Assembly (NCBI GenBank): GCA_017962445.1
Contig: JAGCVI010000001.1
Span: 1 to 64,000, forward strand
DNA length: 64,000 bases
DNA from: Bacteroidales bacterium
Lineage (GTDB): Bacteria > Bacteroidota > Bacteroidia > Bacteroidales > P3
Direction: 5' to 3'
Positions within the stretch are counted from its first letter, which is position 1; each line of letters begins with the position of its first letter. Both the position numbers and the translations under genes were made by a program. The notes below the pieces were generated by a model that saw nothing but the letters and a program-made list of their open reading frames with translations, was not told where the DNA came from and ran no database searches. Below, piece after piece: positions 18,293 to 28,800 of the stretch.

Positions 18293-19291
18293 TCAGGCAT
18301 GATTTTGTTGTTTCGTTCTATTCTTATACCAGTAGAAGAAGTCGGCAATGGCAGTCTCGACATGCGTGTCTGGCATCTGCAGTTCGCGTCGGGCCTTCTC
18401 GTTCGAATAGTACTCCATAGGCATAAGCAAACGGACATTACGTGTAGCCAATTGAGTCTTTACATGCATCAATCGTAAGAAATCGCCCACATAGCCAGCG
18501 ATGCCTACCATCCAGTTTGGCAGCACAGCAATCCGCTGCTTATAGCCACATACACGCGATTGTAGGGCATAGAAGTCGCGTAGGCTCATGTTGGTGCCTG
18601 TAAGCAAGTAACGTTCACCGTTGCGGCCCATTGTGACAGCGTTGACCACTGCCTGCGCCACGTCGTAGACATGCACGAAACTCTTCCCTCCACGAGGCAC
18701 TGCCATCAGGCGGCGATTATAAGCTGCAAGAAGCAGTCGTCCTGACGAGGGATGTATGTCGTACGGGCCAACAATGAATCCAGGATTGACAATTACGATA
18801 TGACGGTCTGGGTGCTTGCGGGCCGAATCGGTCAAGATATTCTCAGCCTCAGCCTTGCTCATTGCATAATACGACCTGCTGAACGGAGGCTGCATAGCAC
18901 CGCTTTCAATGCCAAGGCTGTCGGTGGTGCCGTTTCCGACAGTATTGGCCGTGCTGACATGAACCAGCGAACGGATTTGCAGTTCGTCCATAAGTTGCAG
19001 CAGCTTCATGGGCAGGTCTCTATTCACAGGCAAGTAATCTTCGTACCGCAACAACGACATATCGGTGGTGCCGGCACAGTTCACTATGGCATCGCAGCCG
19101 TCTAATGCCTGACGCAAAACATTTGCGTCGATCAGCGAGCCTTTCAGCAGGGTGAGTGCGGGATTGGAGGCCTCTTTCGCCAGCACATCTGCGTTGCGAA
19201 CAAGTGCCACAACAGAGTGTCCTCCGTCAAGGAGTCGCAGCAACACATTGTGTCCAAGCAATCCTGTAGAACCCAGTAGAAGAACTTTCAT
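18293..19291 (-). CDS. NAD-dependent epimerase/dehydratase family protein (extended SDR)
   Basis: An extended short-chain dehydrogenase. The Rossmann motif GSTGLLGHNVL is at residues 7-17, the catalytic YxxxK appears as YYAMSK, and NPGFIVGPYDIHPSSG follows near 180, all usual in nucleotide-sugar or dihydroflavonol-reductase-like members. Length 332 is typical. ATG 19291 is preferred because AGGA lies 6 bp upstream and the product starts MKVLLLGSTG; ATG 19306 is possible. The substrate is unknown. A terminator separates it from the upstream OmpA-family gene. Confidence 0.85.
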   Translation of the reverse strand: MKVLLLGSTGLLGHNVLLRLLDGGHSVVALVRNADVLAKEASNPALTLLKGSLIDANVLRQALDGCDAIVNCAGTTDMSLLRYEDYLPVNRDLPMKLLQLMDELQIRSLVHVSTANTVGNGTTDSLGIESGAMQPPFSRSYYAMSKAEAENILTDSARKHPDRHIVIVNPGFIVGPYDIHPSSGRLLLAAYNRRLMAVPRGGKSFVHVYDVAQAVVNAVTMGRNGERYLLTGTNMSLRDFYALQSRVCGYKQRIAVLPNWMVGIAGYVGDFLRLMHVKTQLATRNVRLLMPMEYYSNEKARRELQMPDTHVETAIADFFYWYKNRTKQQNHA

Positions 19292-19314
19292 ATTCCTGTA
19301 TTTCATGTAACGTA

Positions 19315-19350
19315 AAAAAGGCGTCTCACGTATTGCGAGACACCTTTTTT
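19315..19350 (-). terminator. Terminator after the OmpA-family gene
   Basis: The stem GGTGTCTC / GAGACGCC (with one G-T pair) is flanked by A and T runs on both sides. On the minus strand it lies directly after the OmpA-family stop and before the epimerase start. Confidence 0.8.
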
Positions 19351-19375
19351 TATTTTTGCTTACTACAGAAGCTGT

Positions 19376-20881
19376 CTATTTCAGGATAACCGTGGCACGA
19401 CGGTTCTTGGCACGGTTCTCATCGCTGTCGTTGGGTACTATGGGGTCTTCCTGACCACGACTCTTTATCTCAATATTAGCAGCAGGTGCGCCAAGGCTGA
19501 TCATATATTTCTTCAATGCTTCAGCACGCTTCTTGCCATATTTGAGATTGATAGCCGGAGTACCGGTATTGTCGGTATGGCCGGTGATTTCTGCTTTCAG
19601 ATTATCGTCGACCATCATCGAAGCACACAAGGTATGAATGATAGCGTCGGTCTTTTTGTCAAATTTGGGAGTGGTACCGCTGGTCTCAAAATAGACGGTG
19701 GCATTGATATCGTCGAGACGTTTCTGCATCTCCACACGGGTAACCGGCTGAGCCGGCATGTTCTTTCTGAGGGCTGCTATACTGTCAAGCAGGGCCTGTT
19801 CACGTGCAATGGCTTCAGCCTCTGCTTTTGCACGGGCAGCACGTTCAGCAGCAGCACGGGCTTCGGCCTCTGCTTTCTCACGGGCCAGACGTTCGGCCTC
19901 TGCCTTTTCGCGGGCAAGTTTCTCCTGAGCGGCACGGGCTTCTGCCTCTGCCTTCTCACGAGCAAGACGTTCGGCCTCTGCCTTTTCGCGGGCTGCTTGT
20001 TCGGCAGCGAGAGCCTCAGCTTTACGCTTGCCACCAAGCCAACCGAGATCAAGACCGACCTTAAATCCTATACGGAGCAGATGGAGAGCACTGATTTGGT
20101 TTGATGCGAAAGTTCCGTTGTAAGTCATCGAACCATCGGATGCAATATCAACGAGACCATTTTCACCGCCTGCATCCATACTGTTCAAACTGTAGCCGCC
20201 ATATACACCAAGATAGAGGCCCCAGTTATTTTTCAAGCTCAAACGGTAACCGAGGTCAGCCAAAACACTCACGCCCACCTTAAGACCTTCGATTTTACTG
20301 TCAAAATCATCCTCATAAGTGTCAAAACCATGTGAAGGCATGTCGGTGACAACATGACCTATTGAAGGGAAGTATCCACCTGTAGTGAAGGTTCCCTCCT
20401 TGGCGGTATACTTGCCACCAAGGGGCAGGTCGGCAGCAACACCGAGGCCGGCAATGAGAGTCCATTTCTCATTGACGACATTGCGCCAAAAGAATTCGAC
20501 AGGTATACTGACAACATTGACCACCTGATGTTCTTTCCAATTGTTGAACTCAGTATTCAGATCATACGTTACATTTGGGTTATCGACATGGGTAAGGCCA
20601 GGTGTCACCTCGGTGAAATTATAGCGGGTCGACGAACTTACGCGGTCATAATGGAGGCCAATGCCAAGTCCATATTTGTCGTTGAAAAAGTGAGTATAAT
20701 GCAAACCAAAGTCTATACCCACTCCAAGAATATGTGTGCCGTCGGAAGGATTGCAAACCATTGTATTCAATCCGGCAGCGGGATGAAGAGTGAATCCCAT
20801 ATAATTGTTGACTTCACCATTCTGAGCCATAACAGAGAATGCCATAGCCACTGCGGTGAACAATATCGTAATTCGTTTCAT
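19376..20881 (-). CDS. OmpA-family outer membrane protein with charged repeat linker
   Basis: A 501-residue envelope protein: signal peptide ending AFSVMAQ, an N-terminal beta-barrel of about 260 residues, a linker of repeated AREKAEAE-type units (residues 285-365, a long alpha-helical coiled coil), and a C-terminal OmpA domain with ITGHTDNTGTPAINLKYGKK and ENRAKNRRATVIL that binds peptidoglycan. It probably ties the outer membrane to the cell wall, with the helix as spacer. The next gene upstream on this strand is a T9SS cargo. Confidence 0.9.
   Translation of the reverse strand: MKRITILFTAVAMAFSVMAQNGEVNNYMGFTLHPAAGLNTMVCNPSDGTHILGVGIDFGLHYTHFFNDKYGLGIGLHYDRVSSSTRYNFTEVTPGLTHVDNPNVTYDLNTEFNNWKEHQVVNVVSIPVEFFWRNVVNEKWTLIAGLGVAADLPLGGKYTAKEGTFTTGGYFPSIGHVVTDMPSHGFDTYEDDFDSKIEGLKVGVSVLADLGYRLSLKNNWGLYLGVYGGYSLNSMDAGGENGLVDIASDGSMTYNGTFASNQISALHLLRIGFKVGLDLGWLGGKRKAEALAAEQAAREKAEAERLAREKAEAEARAAQEKLAREKAEAERLAREKAEAEARAAAERAARAKAEAEAIAREQALLDSIAALRKNMPAQPVTRVEMQKRLDDINATVYFETSGTTPKFDKKTDAIIHTLCASMMVDDNLKAEITGHTDNTGTPAINLKYGKKRAEALKKYMISLGAPAANIEIKSRGQEDPIVPNDSDENRAKNRRATVILK
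19790..20030 (-). repeat. Short tandem coding repeats for the AREKAEAE coiled-coil linker
   Basis: Related 20-30 bp coding units repeat here, built around gcctctgccttttcgcgggc and gagcaagacgttcggcc variants. They translate as alternating EAERLAREKAEAEARAA segments. Length may vary between strains by unequal recombination. Confidence 0.75.
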
Positions 20882-20922
20882 ATACTATTTGTACTTTAAA
20901 GATTATTGTTCAATAATTAAAA

Positions 20923-22368
20923 TCAGTTGCGGACAATCTTAACGGCATATCCGTCAACAATGATGATATATCTGCCTCTATGGTAGGTCGACATATCTAT
21001 TGTTGTCGAATATCCATCGAATGTTCTGCTCTCCATCGTGACTCCGGCATCGTTGATTACGCTCAACTGATGGCTTCCTTGTCTCGAATTGGTAATGTTG
21101 ATAGTGACATTACCTGCTGAGGGATTGGGATAAGCCTTCACACTTACCGAGTTGTCAGTGATAAGGGTGGTCAGATCCTGCTGGGGACAGGTATATGTGT
21201 CGACGCCGTTCATCTTGCAGCTTGCGAAATACTCTCCTGTAAGTCCGCCCACCTGCTGGTATACATAGTCGTTGGCACCTGGGATAAGGTTCCATGTGGT
21301 CTCGCCGACTTCGCGGTGATACCACTGCACATCAGTAAGGCAATGGCAAGTATCTATGAGGGCGATAACATCATCAAACAGAGGCATGACATAGGTCTCT
21401 GGGAGGTTAACATGCAGTGAAATCCTAATCTGCGGGCTGACAAGGCTGGGATAGTTTTGGTCGCGGAAAGTGAGTGAGGCGGTATAGTCGCCCGAGGCGA
21501 TTCCAACAGGGATGTTGATGTCGATAGTGCCCGTAGGACCGGGGGTGGTGAGGTTTGTCCATGCAACATCGGCAATAGCGGGGTCATCAAAATCCAGCTT
21601 GTACTGGTCAGGATTACCCGAAATGAGATGATACACAATCGAACCCGAGCCTGCGCAATATCCATAGGCGGCAACCTCGATACCCTGGTTAACTCCTCCC
21701 TCTCCACCATAGGTGGTGTCGGCTCTCATATCCTCGATAATGGCACCATGGTGAAGGACCTTCTGTGCAGGGTCAACAACATAGTTGGCTGCCGTCGAAC
21801 CGGAAACGGAGAAAGTCACTGTGACATCTTTCTCAGAACCAATACTCGGACTGTCAAAATGAGCCTCCACATAGTGGTGGAGCATATCGTTGCCCAACAG
21901 ACCATTCAGAATGCCTGTATTGGACACAGCAGCCACGTCAGTGCCATCATAGAATTTGGTGATAACCACAACACTGTTATCAATCGACAAAGATGCCGGA
22001 AGTATGGTAAGCGTTGCCGTAGCAGTGGTCTGATCCAGCGAGTCGCCCGCCACAAGCGGTCTTGCAATGACAGTGTATACACCTGCGTTAACAGGATAAT
22101 AGGGGCTTACCAAAACCTCACTGCCTTTAATAAAAGTAAGCGAAGTGTTTCTGACAATGCCAAGAGTATCGACATAAGTGGCCGAAATACCCGAGTACGG
22201 CGATGCAGTATAGGTGGTTGTAAATTCACCCGACCATGTAACACTATAGATAGCGTCACCGTCTCCTGATTTGCTTGGCAAAATAGTTTCAACGGATGCA
22301 GCATATGACTGAGAAGCAGCCATAGTGACAATCGCTAAAACCAAAAAACTGAATAAACGTTTCATCAT
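20923..22368 (-). CDS. T9SS cargo protein with YDG/MBG-like and type A sorting domains
   Basis: A 481-residue secreted protein. After a signal peptide (ending SQSYAA) there are beta-rich repeats of the kind found in bacterial surface proteins; VITKFYDGTDVAAV near residue 130 resembles a YDG motif. The C-terminus has the T9SS type A pattern: VKAYPNPSAGNVTINI, then SVINDAGVTM, and a final YIIIVDGYAVKIVRN. This predicts transport through the T9SS and attachment to the cell surface. Function is unknown. It has its own promoter, and terminators separate it from the giant gene upstream. Confidence 0.82.
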   Translation of the reverse strand: MMKRLFSFLVLAIVTMAASQSYAASVETILPSKSGDGDAIYSVTWSGEFTTTYTASPYSGISATYVDTLGIVRNTSLTFIKGSEVLVSPYYPVNAGVYTVIARPLVAGDSLDQTTATATLTILPASLSIDNSVVVITKFYDGTDVAAVSNTGILNGLLGNDMLHHYVEAHFDSPSIGSEKDVTVTFSVSGSTAANYVVDPAQKVLHHGAIIEDMRADTTYGGEGGVNQGIEVAAYGYCAGSGSIVYHLISGNPDQYKLDFDDPAIADVAWTNLTTPGPTGTIDINIPVGIASGDYTASLTFRDQNYPSLVSPQIRISLHVNLPETYVMPLFDDVIALIDTCHCLTDVQWYHREVGETTWNLIPGANDYVYQQVGGLTGEYFASCKMNGVDTYTCPQQDLTTLITDNSVSVKAYPNPSAGNVTINITNSRQGSHQLSVINDAGVTMESRTFDGYSTTIDMSTYHRGRYIIIVDGYAVKIVRN

Positions 22369-22468
22369 AGTTTTATTTTTTATAGATTGTTTTTTTAAAT
22401 ATGTTTCAACACAGACTTAAAGTTGCAATACATTGTATCTCAACCAAATCTTTATTATTAGTACTTTG

Positions 22469-22476
22469 CAAATATA
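22469..22476 (-). promoter_or_regulatory. -7 promoter element for the 481-residue T9SS cargo gene
   Basis: The minus strand reads TATATTTG here, an exact TAnnTTTG match, about 100 bp before the ATG at 22368. A clear -33 TTTG at the right distance is not seen. Confidence 0.45.
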
Positions 22477-22500
22477 CGATTTTTTTTCAATATGGAAAAA

Positions 22501-22530
22501 ATTATCCCAAATCATTCAATTTGGGATAAT
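22501..22530 (-). terminator. Second hairpin downstream of the giant gene
   Basis: A perfect 12-bp inverted repeat ATTATCCCAAAT-CATTCA-ATTTGGGATAAT. On the minus strand it is followed by TTTTTT, so it can act as a back-up terminator behind the hairpin at 22540-22577. Confidence 0.7.
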
Positions 22531-22539
22531 AATATTTGC

Positions 22540-22577
22540 AAAAAAAGGCGGTCTGCTGATGCAAACCGCCTTTTCTA
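22540..22577 (-). terminator. Terminator of the giant adhesin gene
   Basis: On the minus strand the stem GGCGGTTTGC / GCAGACCGCC (one mismatch, loop ATCA) is followed by a run of seven T residues, 23 bp after the TAA of the giant gene. Confidence 0.85.
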
Positions 22578-22599
22578 TCAGAGTTACTTGTCGAGAAGG

Positions 22600-22845
22600 T
22601 TATTTCTTAACAACCCTGCGCACTGTCACGCCTTCCGGCAAGGTGATGCGCAATGTGTAAGCACCTTCTGCAAGGTTGGAGATGTCGAATGTATTCGTGC
22701 CCTCGAAGACAGCCACGCGACGACCAACGATGTCGAGAACCTCAATCTTGACAACATTGTCGGCAGTCAGAGTGACGCGACCGTGTGTCGGGTTCGGGTA
22801 GACGACCAGATCGTCGAGAGCGCTGACGGTATTGATACCGATTGT
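22600..22845 (-). other. T9SS type A C-terminal sorting domain of the giant protein
   Basis: The last ~80 residues carry VVYPNPTHGRVTLTADN, KIEVLDIVGRRVAVFEG, FDISNLAEGAYTLRI and a basic end VRRVVKK. This is the order of motifs in type A sorting domains, which are recognised by the T9SS and removed on attachment to anionic LPS in characterised species. Confidence 0.88.
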
Positions 22846-25800
22846 GTTGACCACAAAGTGGAGATACACAGTGCTATCGCAACCATTAACGGTGGTGAAG
22901 TCAAGAGCATAGTCACCAGTCTCTTCGAATGTGTAGTCACCATAGATGTACGGAACCTCTGCACTAGTAACAACGACGGTGTCGTAGGTCTCGACGCTGT
23001 GGTTGACAGTGAGGTGGAGAGTCACAACGCTATCGCAACCGTTTGCAGCGGTGAGGGTAACACTCGGGGTGTTGGTGCTTTCAGTGTAGTTGACACCGTC
23101 AATCCAGATGAAGCCGTCGCAAGCGCTGATTTCCTCAATCATGTCATAGCTGTAGTTGACAGTCAGGTTGAGGGTCACAACGCTGTCGCAACCGTTTGCA
23201 GCGGTGTAGGTGTGGTTGTAAGCACCAGAGGTAGTGTAGGTCTCACCATTCCAAGTGTAGCTACCGCAAGCCGTCTCGTTGAACGATGTGGCGACGCTGT
23301 TGTTAACCGTCAGAGCGAGGGTAACGATGCTGTCGCAGCCGTTGGCAGCGGTGTAGGTGTGCGAGTAGTTACCAGAGGTGGTGTAGGTCTGGCCGTTCCA
23401 AGTGTAGCTGTCGCAAGCAGTAGCATTGATGGTGATATTCATCGGTTGAGTGATGAAGAGCACGAGGTTGACAATGCTGTCGCATCCGCTGGCAGCGGTG
23501 TAGGTGTGAGTGTAGAGACCGCTGGTGGTGTAGTTGGTACCGTTCCAGGTGTAGCTACCGCAAGCTGTAGCATTGATCGTGCTGGTGACAGCAGGGGTGA
23601 CGGTGAGGTTCAGAGTCACAATGCTGTCGCAGCCGTTGACAGTGGTATAGTTGTGCGTGTAGTTGCCGCTGGTAGTGTAGGTAGCACCATTCCAGATGTA
23701 GCTGTCGCAAGCGGTGGCGGAGATAGTGGTGTTGACCGACGGGTTGATGGTCAGTGCCAAGGTCACTATGCTGTCGCAGCCGTTAGCGGCGGTGTAGGTA
23801 TGCGTGTAGTTACCGCTGGTGGTATAGTTGGTACCGTTCCAGGTGTAGCTGTTGCAAGCCGAAGCAGAGAGAGTGGTGTTGACCGGGTTGTTGATGGTCA
23901 GCGCCAGAGTCACTATGCTGTCGCAGCCGTTGGCGGCGGTGTAGGTATGCGTGTAGTTACCGCTGGTGGTATAGTTGGTACCGTTCCAGGTGTAGCTGTT
24001 GCAAGCCGACATGTTGACAGTAGAGGTAACAGCGGGGTTGATGGTGAGGTTGAGGGTCACCACACTGTCGCAACCTGCAACGCTTGTTGTGCTGTAGGTG
24101 TAGCTGCCGCTGGCGGTGTAGGTAGCACCGTTCCAGGTGTAGCTGTTGCAAGCAGTAGCGTTGACAGTAGCTGTCTGCGGAGTGTTGATGGTGAGAGTCA
24201 TTGTCACCACGCTGTCGCAGCCGTTAGCTGCATCCAGAGTCTGAGTGTAGACACCGCTCTCAGTGTAAGCCACGTTGTTCCAGATGTAGTAGTTGCAAGC
24301 GGCGGCGGTGAAGCTGCTGGACCTGCTGTCGTTGACAGTAAGAACCAGAGTATCGGTGCTTTCGCAGTTGTTGGCAGCAACATAGTCGAAGGTGTAAGTA
24401 CCGCTCACGTTGTAAGTGGTGCCGTTCCATTCGTAGTTGTCGCAAGCCACAACAGTCTGCAACGAGTTGGTGTTGTAGTTCACAGTGAGGTGGAGGGTAT
24501 CAACGCTCGGGCAGCCATTGTTAGCCTCGTAGCTGTAGAGGTAGTCGCCAGTCTGGTAGTAAGTCTCACCATTCCAAGTGTACTCGTCGCAAGCGATGAT
24601 AGTACGCTGTTTGTTGGTGTTGTACTTGACTGTGAGATAGAGAGTGTCGACGCTCGGGCAGCCATCGGTTGTGTTGTAGCTATTGTAGTAGGTGCCGCTG
24701 GTGGTGTACTCAGTGCCGTTCCAAGTGTAGCTGTCGCAAGCGGTAACGGTCTGGCCGTTGTTGCTGTTGTAGTTGACAGTCAGGTGGAGGGTATCGGTGC
24801 TGGCGCAGCCGGCAGCGGTATTATAGTTGTAGGTGTAATCACCGCTGGTGGTGTAGGTCGTACCATTCCAGGTGTAGCTGTCGCAAGCCGTCTCGGTGAA
24901 GGCAGCATTGGTATTGTAGTTGACAGTCAGGTGGAGGGTATCGACGCTAGCGCAACCTTCAACGGTGTTGTAAGCGTAGGTATAGGTACCAGTCGAAGTG
25001 TAGGTCTGGCCATTCCAGGTGTAGCTGTCGCAAGCGGTAACGGTCTCGCCGTTGCTGCTGTTGTAGTTGACAGTCAGGTGGAGGGTGTCGACGCTGGCGC
25101 AGCCCTCAACGGTGTTGTAGTTATAGGTGTAGTCACCGCTGGTGGTGTAGGTCGTGCCATTCCAGGTGTAGCTGTCGCAAGCGGTAACGGTCTCGCCGTT
25201 GCTGCTGTTGTAGTTGACAGTCAGGTGGAGGGTGTCGACGCTGGCGCAGCCCTCGACGGTGTTATAATTATAGGTGTAGTCACCGCTGGTGGTGTAGGTC
25301 GTACCGTTCCAAGTGTAGCTGTCGCAAGCGGTAGCGGTCTCGCCGCTGTTGCTGTTATAGTTGACAGTCAGGTGGAGGGTATCAACGCTATTGCAACCTT
25401 CGGTGGTGCTATAATCATAGGTGTAGTCACCGCTGGTGGTGTAGGTCATACCATTCCAAGTGTAGCTATCGCAAGCAGTAGCAGTGTAAGCAGTGCTGGT
25501 GTTGTTGTTGATAGTCAGGTGGAGGGTATCGACGCTAGCGCAACCGTTGGCATCGGTGTAATCATAGGTGTAGTCACCCGTGGTATTGTAATTGTTGCCG
25601 TTCCAAGTGTAGCTGTCGCAAGCGGTAGCGATGTAACCTGTGCTGCTATTGTTGTTGATAGTCAGTGCAAGGACATCGATGCTGGTGCAGCCCATAGCGT
25701 TGGCATAAGCGCCACTGTTATAGGTGCCGCTGGTGGTGTAAACATAAGTCTCACCATCGCCGGCATTCCAGCTGTAAGTATCGCAAGCGGTAACCTCAAC

Positions 25801-28800
25801 AGCGTCATTGTAGATGACATCACCAACGGTGAGTGTCAGCGTGGTGGTGCTGTCGCAACCAGTCAGGACAGAAGGAACAGTGTGGCTGAAGGTATGTGTA
25901 CCTGCTGTGAGGTCAGCAGCAGCGACGGTGAAGCCGTTAGCGCTGTAATCCTGACCGAGGCAGGTAGCATCCGTAAGCTCAACATTGATAAGCGGGTTGA
26001 CAGTAAGTGCGAAGTGGATAGTGCTGTCGCACTGGTCTGTGAAGTAAGTGGTGATAGCCGTGTCGCTAGTAGCGTTGAAGGTGATACCACGCCATGTGTA
26101 CGGCAAAGCATCAGCACATACAGTTGCGGACTCGTAAGCGTGAGGAGCCTCGAAGACCGTCAGACGGAGGAATACCACGCTATCGCACATCGTTCTCGGG
26201 TTGATGAGAGAGGTCGAAGTCTCGATGCTCTGATCGAAGATTCCGATGATGCTATCGTTGACAGTCCAAGTGTAAGGACCGCAGTTTTCGATAGTCTGGA
26301 CAGCGTAAGTAGTCTGGTTGTTGATGGTCAGATAGAGGGTGTCAACGCTCGGGCAACCTTCAGCATTGGTGTAGCTGTAGGTTATGGTGTCGCTAGTGCT
26401 GTAGTCGGTACCATGCCAGTTGTAGGCGTGGCAAGCGACAACGGTCTCGGCATTGTTGGTGGTGTAACCAACAGTGAGGTCGAGTTTGCACTGAGCGTAG
26501 CAGCTGTTAGCGTCGGTGCTGTCGTAGAAGTATATACCAGTTTCAGTGTAGGTCTGGCCGTTGACAGCCCAAGTGTAGGTGTCGCAAACGCTCTCGACGA
26601 TGCTCTGGCCAGAGTTGGTATTGATGGTCAGGTGGAGAGTATCGACGCTCGGGCAGTTGTCATCGTTGGTGTACTCACTGTAGTAAGTACCGCTCGTGGT
26701 GTAGGTATTGACGTTACCGTTGTTGGTCCACTCATAGCTGTCGCAAGCAGCAACGGTCTGGCCACTGTTGCTGTTGTGGTTGATAGTCAGATAGAGGCTA
26801 TCAACAGCGGGGCAGCCACCGTCGTTGGTGTAGTTATAAGCGAGATCAGCAGAAGCGGTGTACGGAGTACCATGCCATGTGTAGGTGTCGCAAGCGGTGA
26901 GGGTCTCCACGTTCTTGCTGCTGTAGTTGACAGTGAGGTGGAGGGTATCGACGCTCGGACAGCCGTTGGTGGCAGTATAAGCACGAGTGTAGTCGCCAGA
27001 TGTAGTGTAAGTCTGGTTGTTGAGGTTCCAAGTGTAAGTGTCGCAAGCATTGTTAACAGTGTAACCAGTGTTGCTGTTGTACTTGATGGTGAGGTTGAGT
27101 GTCACAGTACTGTCGCATCCGAAGCTTGAGCCGTTCGGGAAGAAGCGGGTAGCTGTCGTGGTGCTTTCAGTGAACACAGTGCCGTTCCATTCGTAGCTGT
27201 CGCAAGCTGTACGACGCTCGGTAGCATAAACCACCGGGTGGACAGTGAGAACCTTAGCATAGACCCATTCGTTGTTGGCATCGCCCTTGAAGACGGTATC
27301 AGTCAACGTGATGGTAGACACATGGTCGAAGTCGGTAATCATCTCGGTCATGTCGAAGGTCTTGCTGTGACCGCCAAGGACATTGGTGTTATCCCAAGTG
27401 TAATCCTCGATGGTAGCGCAGATATCTTCGGTGCCGATCTGAGTGTAGTTGTTGATGAGATTGATGTGGTAGGTGATAACGCTGTCGCAGTAGTGCGAGG
27501 TAGCTCCGAAGTGGAATACCGTGTCGAACACGCCAGCCTCAGCACCGCTGAAGTTGACAGTGTAGACTGCGTTGCTGTCATCGGTCAGGTAGCACATCTG
27601 CTGGCTCAACAGGAAGTTGACATTCTGTTCAGTGTAGTTAATCTGAGTCAGAGTCAAGTTGAGGACTGCGATGGTGTCGAAGCCGTTAGCGCTGAGGACG
27701 CCAGGCAGCGTGTAGCGCGGACGAGCATAGACCCACTCATTGGCGGTAGCATCGTAGTAGAGTGCACCTTCAGGAGCGTTATCGCGATACTCATAAGTAT
27801 GACCGTTGATCCAAGTGTAGTGATCGCAGACAACCTGATTGTCCATACCGATAGCGTTGGTACCGACGAGGAGATGCAGCATCGTGGTGCTGTCGCAACC
27901 AACAGCGTTGATAGCTCCTGTGACGGTGAAGGTGGTATCGAAGTATTCACCACCATTACGGTCAGCGGTATAGAGGATGTTGTCGTAGATGTAGTAACCA
28001 TTGTTGGAGACTATCTCATCATTGCCTGTGGAGGCGTGGTTGATGACAAGATAGAGCATGTCAGTGCTCGGGCAACCATCAGTATTGGTGTAGTTACTGG
28101 TGTAGGTACCACTTGTTGTATAAGTGTTGGTGTTGCCGTTGTTCTCCCAAGTGAAGGATTCGCAGACCGTGGTGTCGAAGGTCTCAGCGGAGCTCTGATG
28201 CAGAGTCAGCTTCAAGGTATCGACGCTCGGGCAGTTCTGAGCATTGACATAGTTATGAGTGATAGTCAGCGGGTAGGTTTCGTTAGCATCATAAGTATAG
28301 TTCATACCTGAAGTCGTCCATACATAGCTGTCGCAAGCATCAGTGATGTTTGTGATATTGTGAGTAGCATGGTTGATAGTCAGGTTGAGAGTAATAACGC
28401 TGTCGCAACCAGCCGCATTCTGGATGGTGTGCTGTGCGGTGAAGTTGTTGATGGTGTAGAGAGTACCGTCAATCCAACGCAAGCTGTCGCAAGCGGTAAC
28501 CTCATCTATACCGGTGTTGGAAACGTTGACTGTGAGTTTCAGCGTATCAACAGCCTGGCAAGTGTTGGCATCGGTGCGAGTATTGGTATGGATACCACTG
28601 GTGGTGTAGGTCAAACCATCACCGTCAGTCCAAGTGAAGCTGTCGCATACAACAGTGTCGAGTACAACAGGAGTATTCTTGTTGATGGTCAGATGCAGCG
28701 TCACGGTGCTGTCGCAATTGGCAGCGTTAGTGAACACGTGCGTAGCTGTCTCGGTGCTGGCAGTATAGGTAGTGCCGTACCACTCGAAGCTATCGCAAGC

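Noticed and set aside
19577..20104. Plus-strand frames opposite the OmpA coiled-coil repeats
   Set aside because: Shadows of the AREKAEAE repeats; the minus-strand protein has a complete signal, barrel, linker and OmpA domain.
23113..25758. Regular 147-bp spacing as a CRISPR or satellite array
   Set aside because: The period is a multiple of three, units translate without stops, and there are no unique spacers or cas genes.
22492..27129. A 1545-codon plus-strand open frame, and several others up to 40.6 kb, antisense to the giant gene
   Set aside because: They read as monotonous Val/Ala/Gly/Ser repeats that mirror the coding repeats, lack a signal or start context, and end where the array changes. 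Repeat codon use keeps stops out of this frame. Riboprofiling of the plus strand would be needed to revive them.
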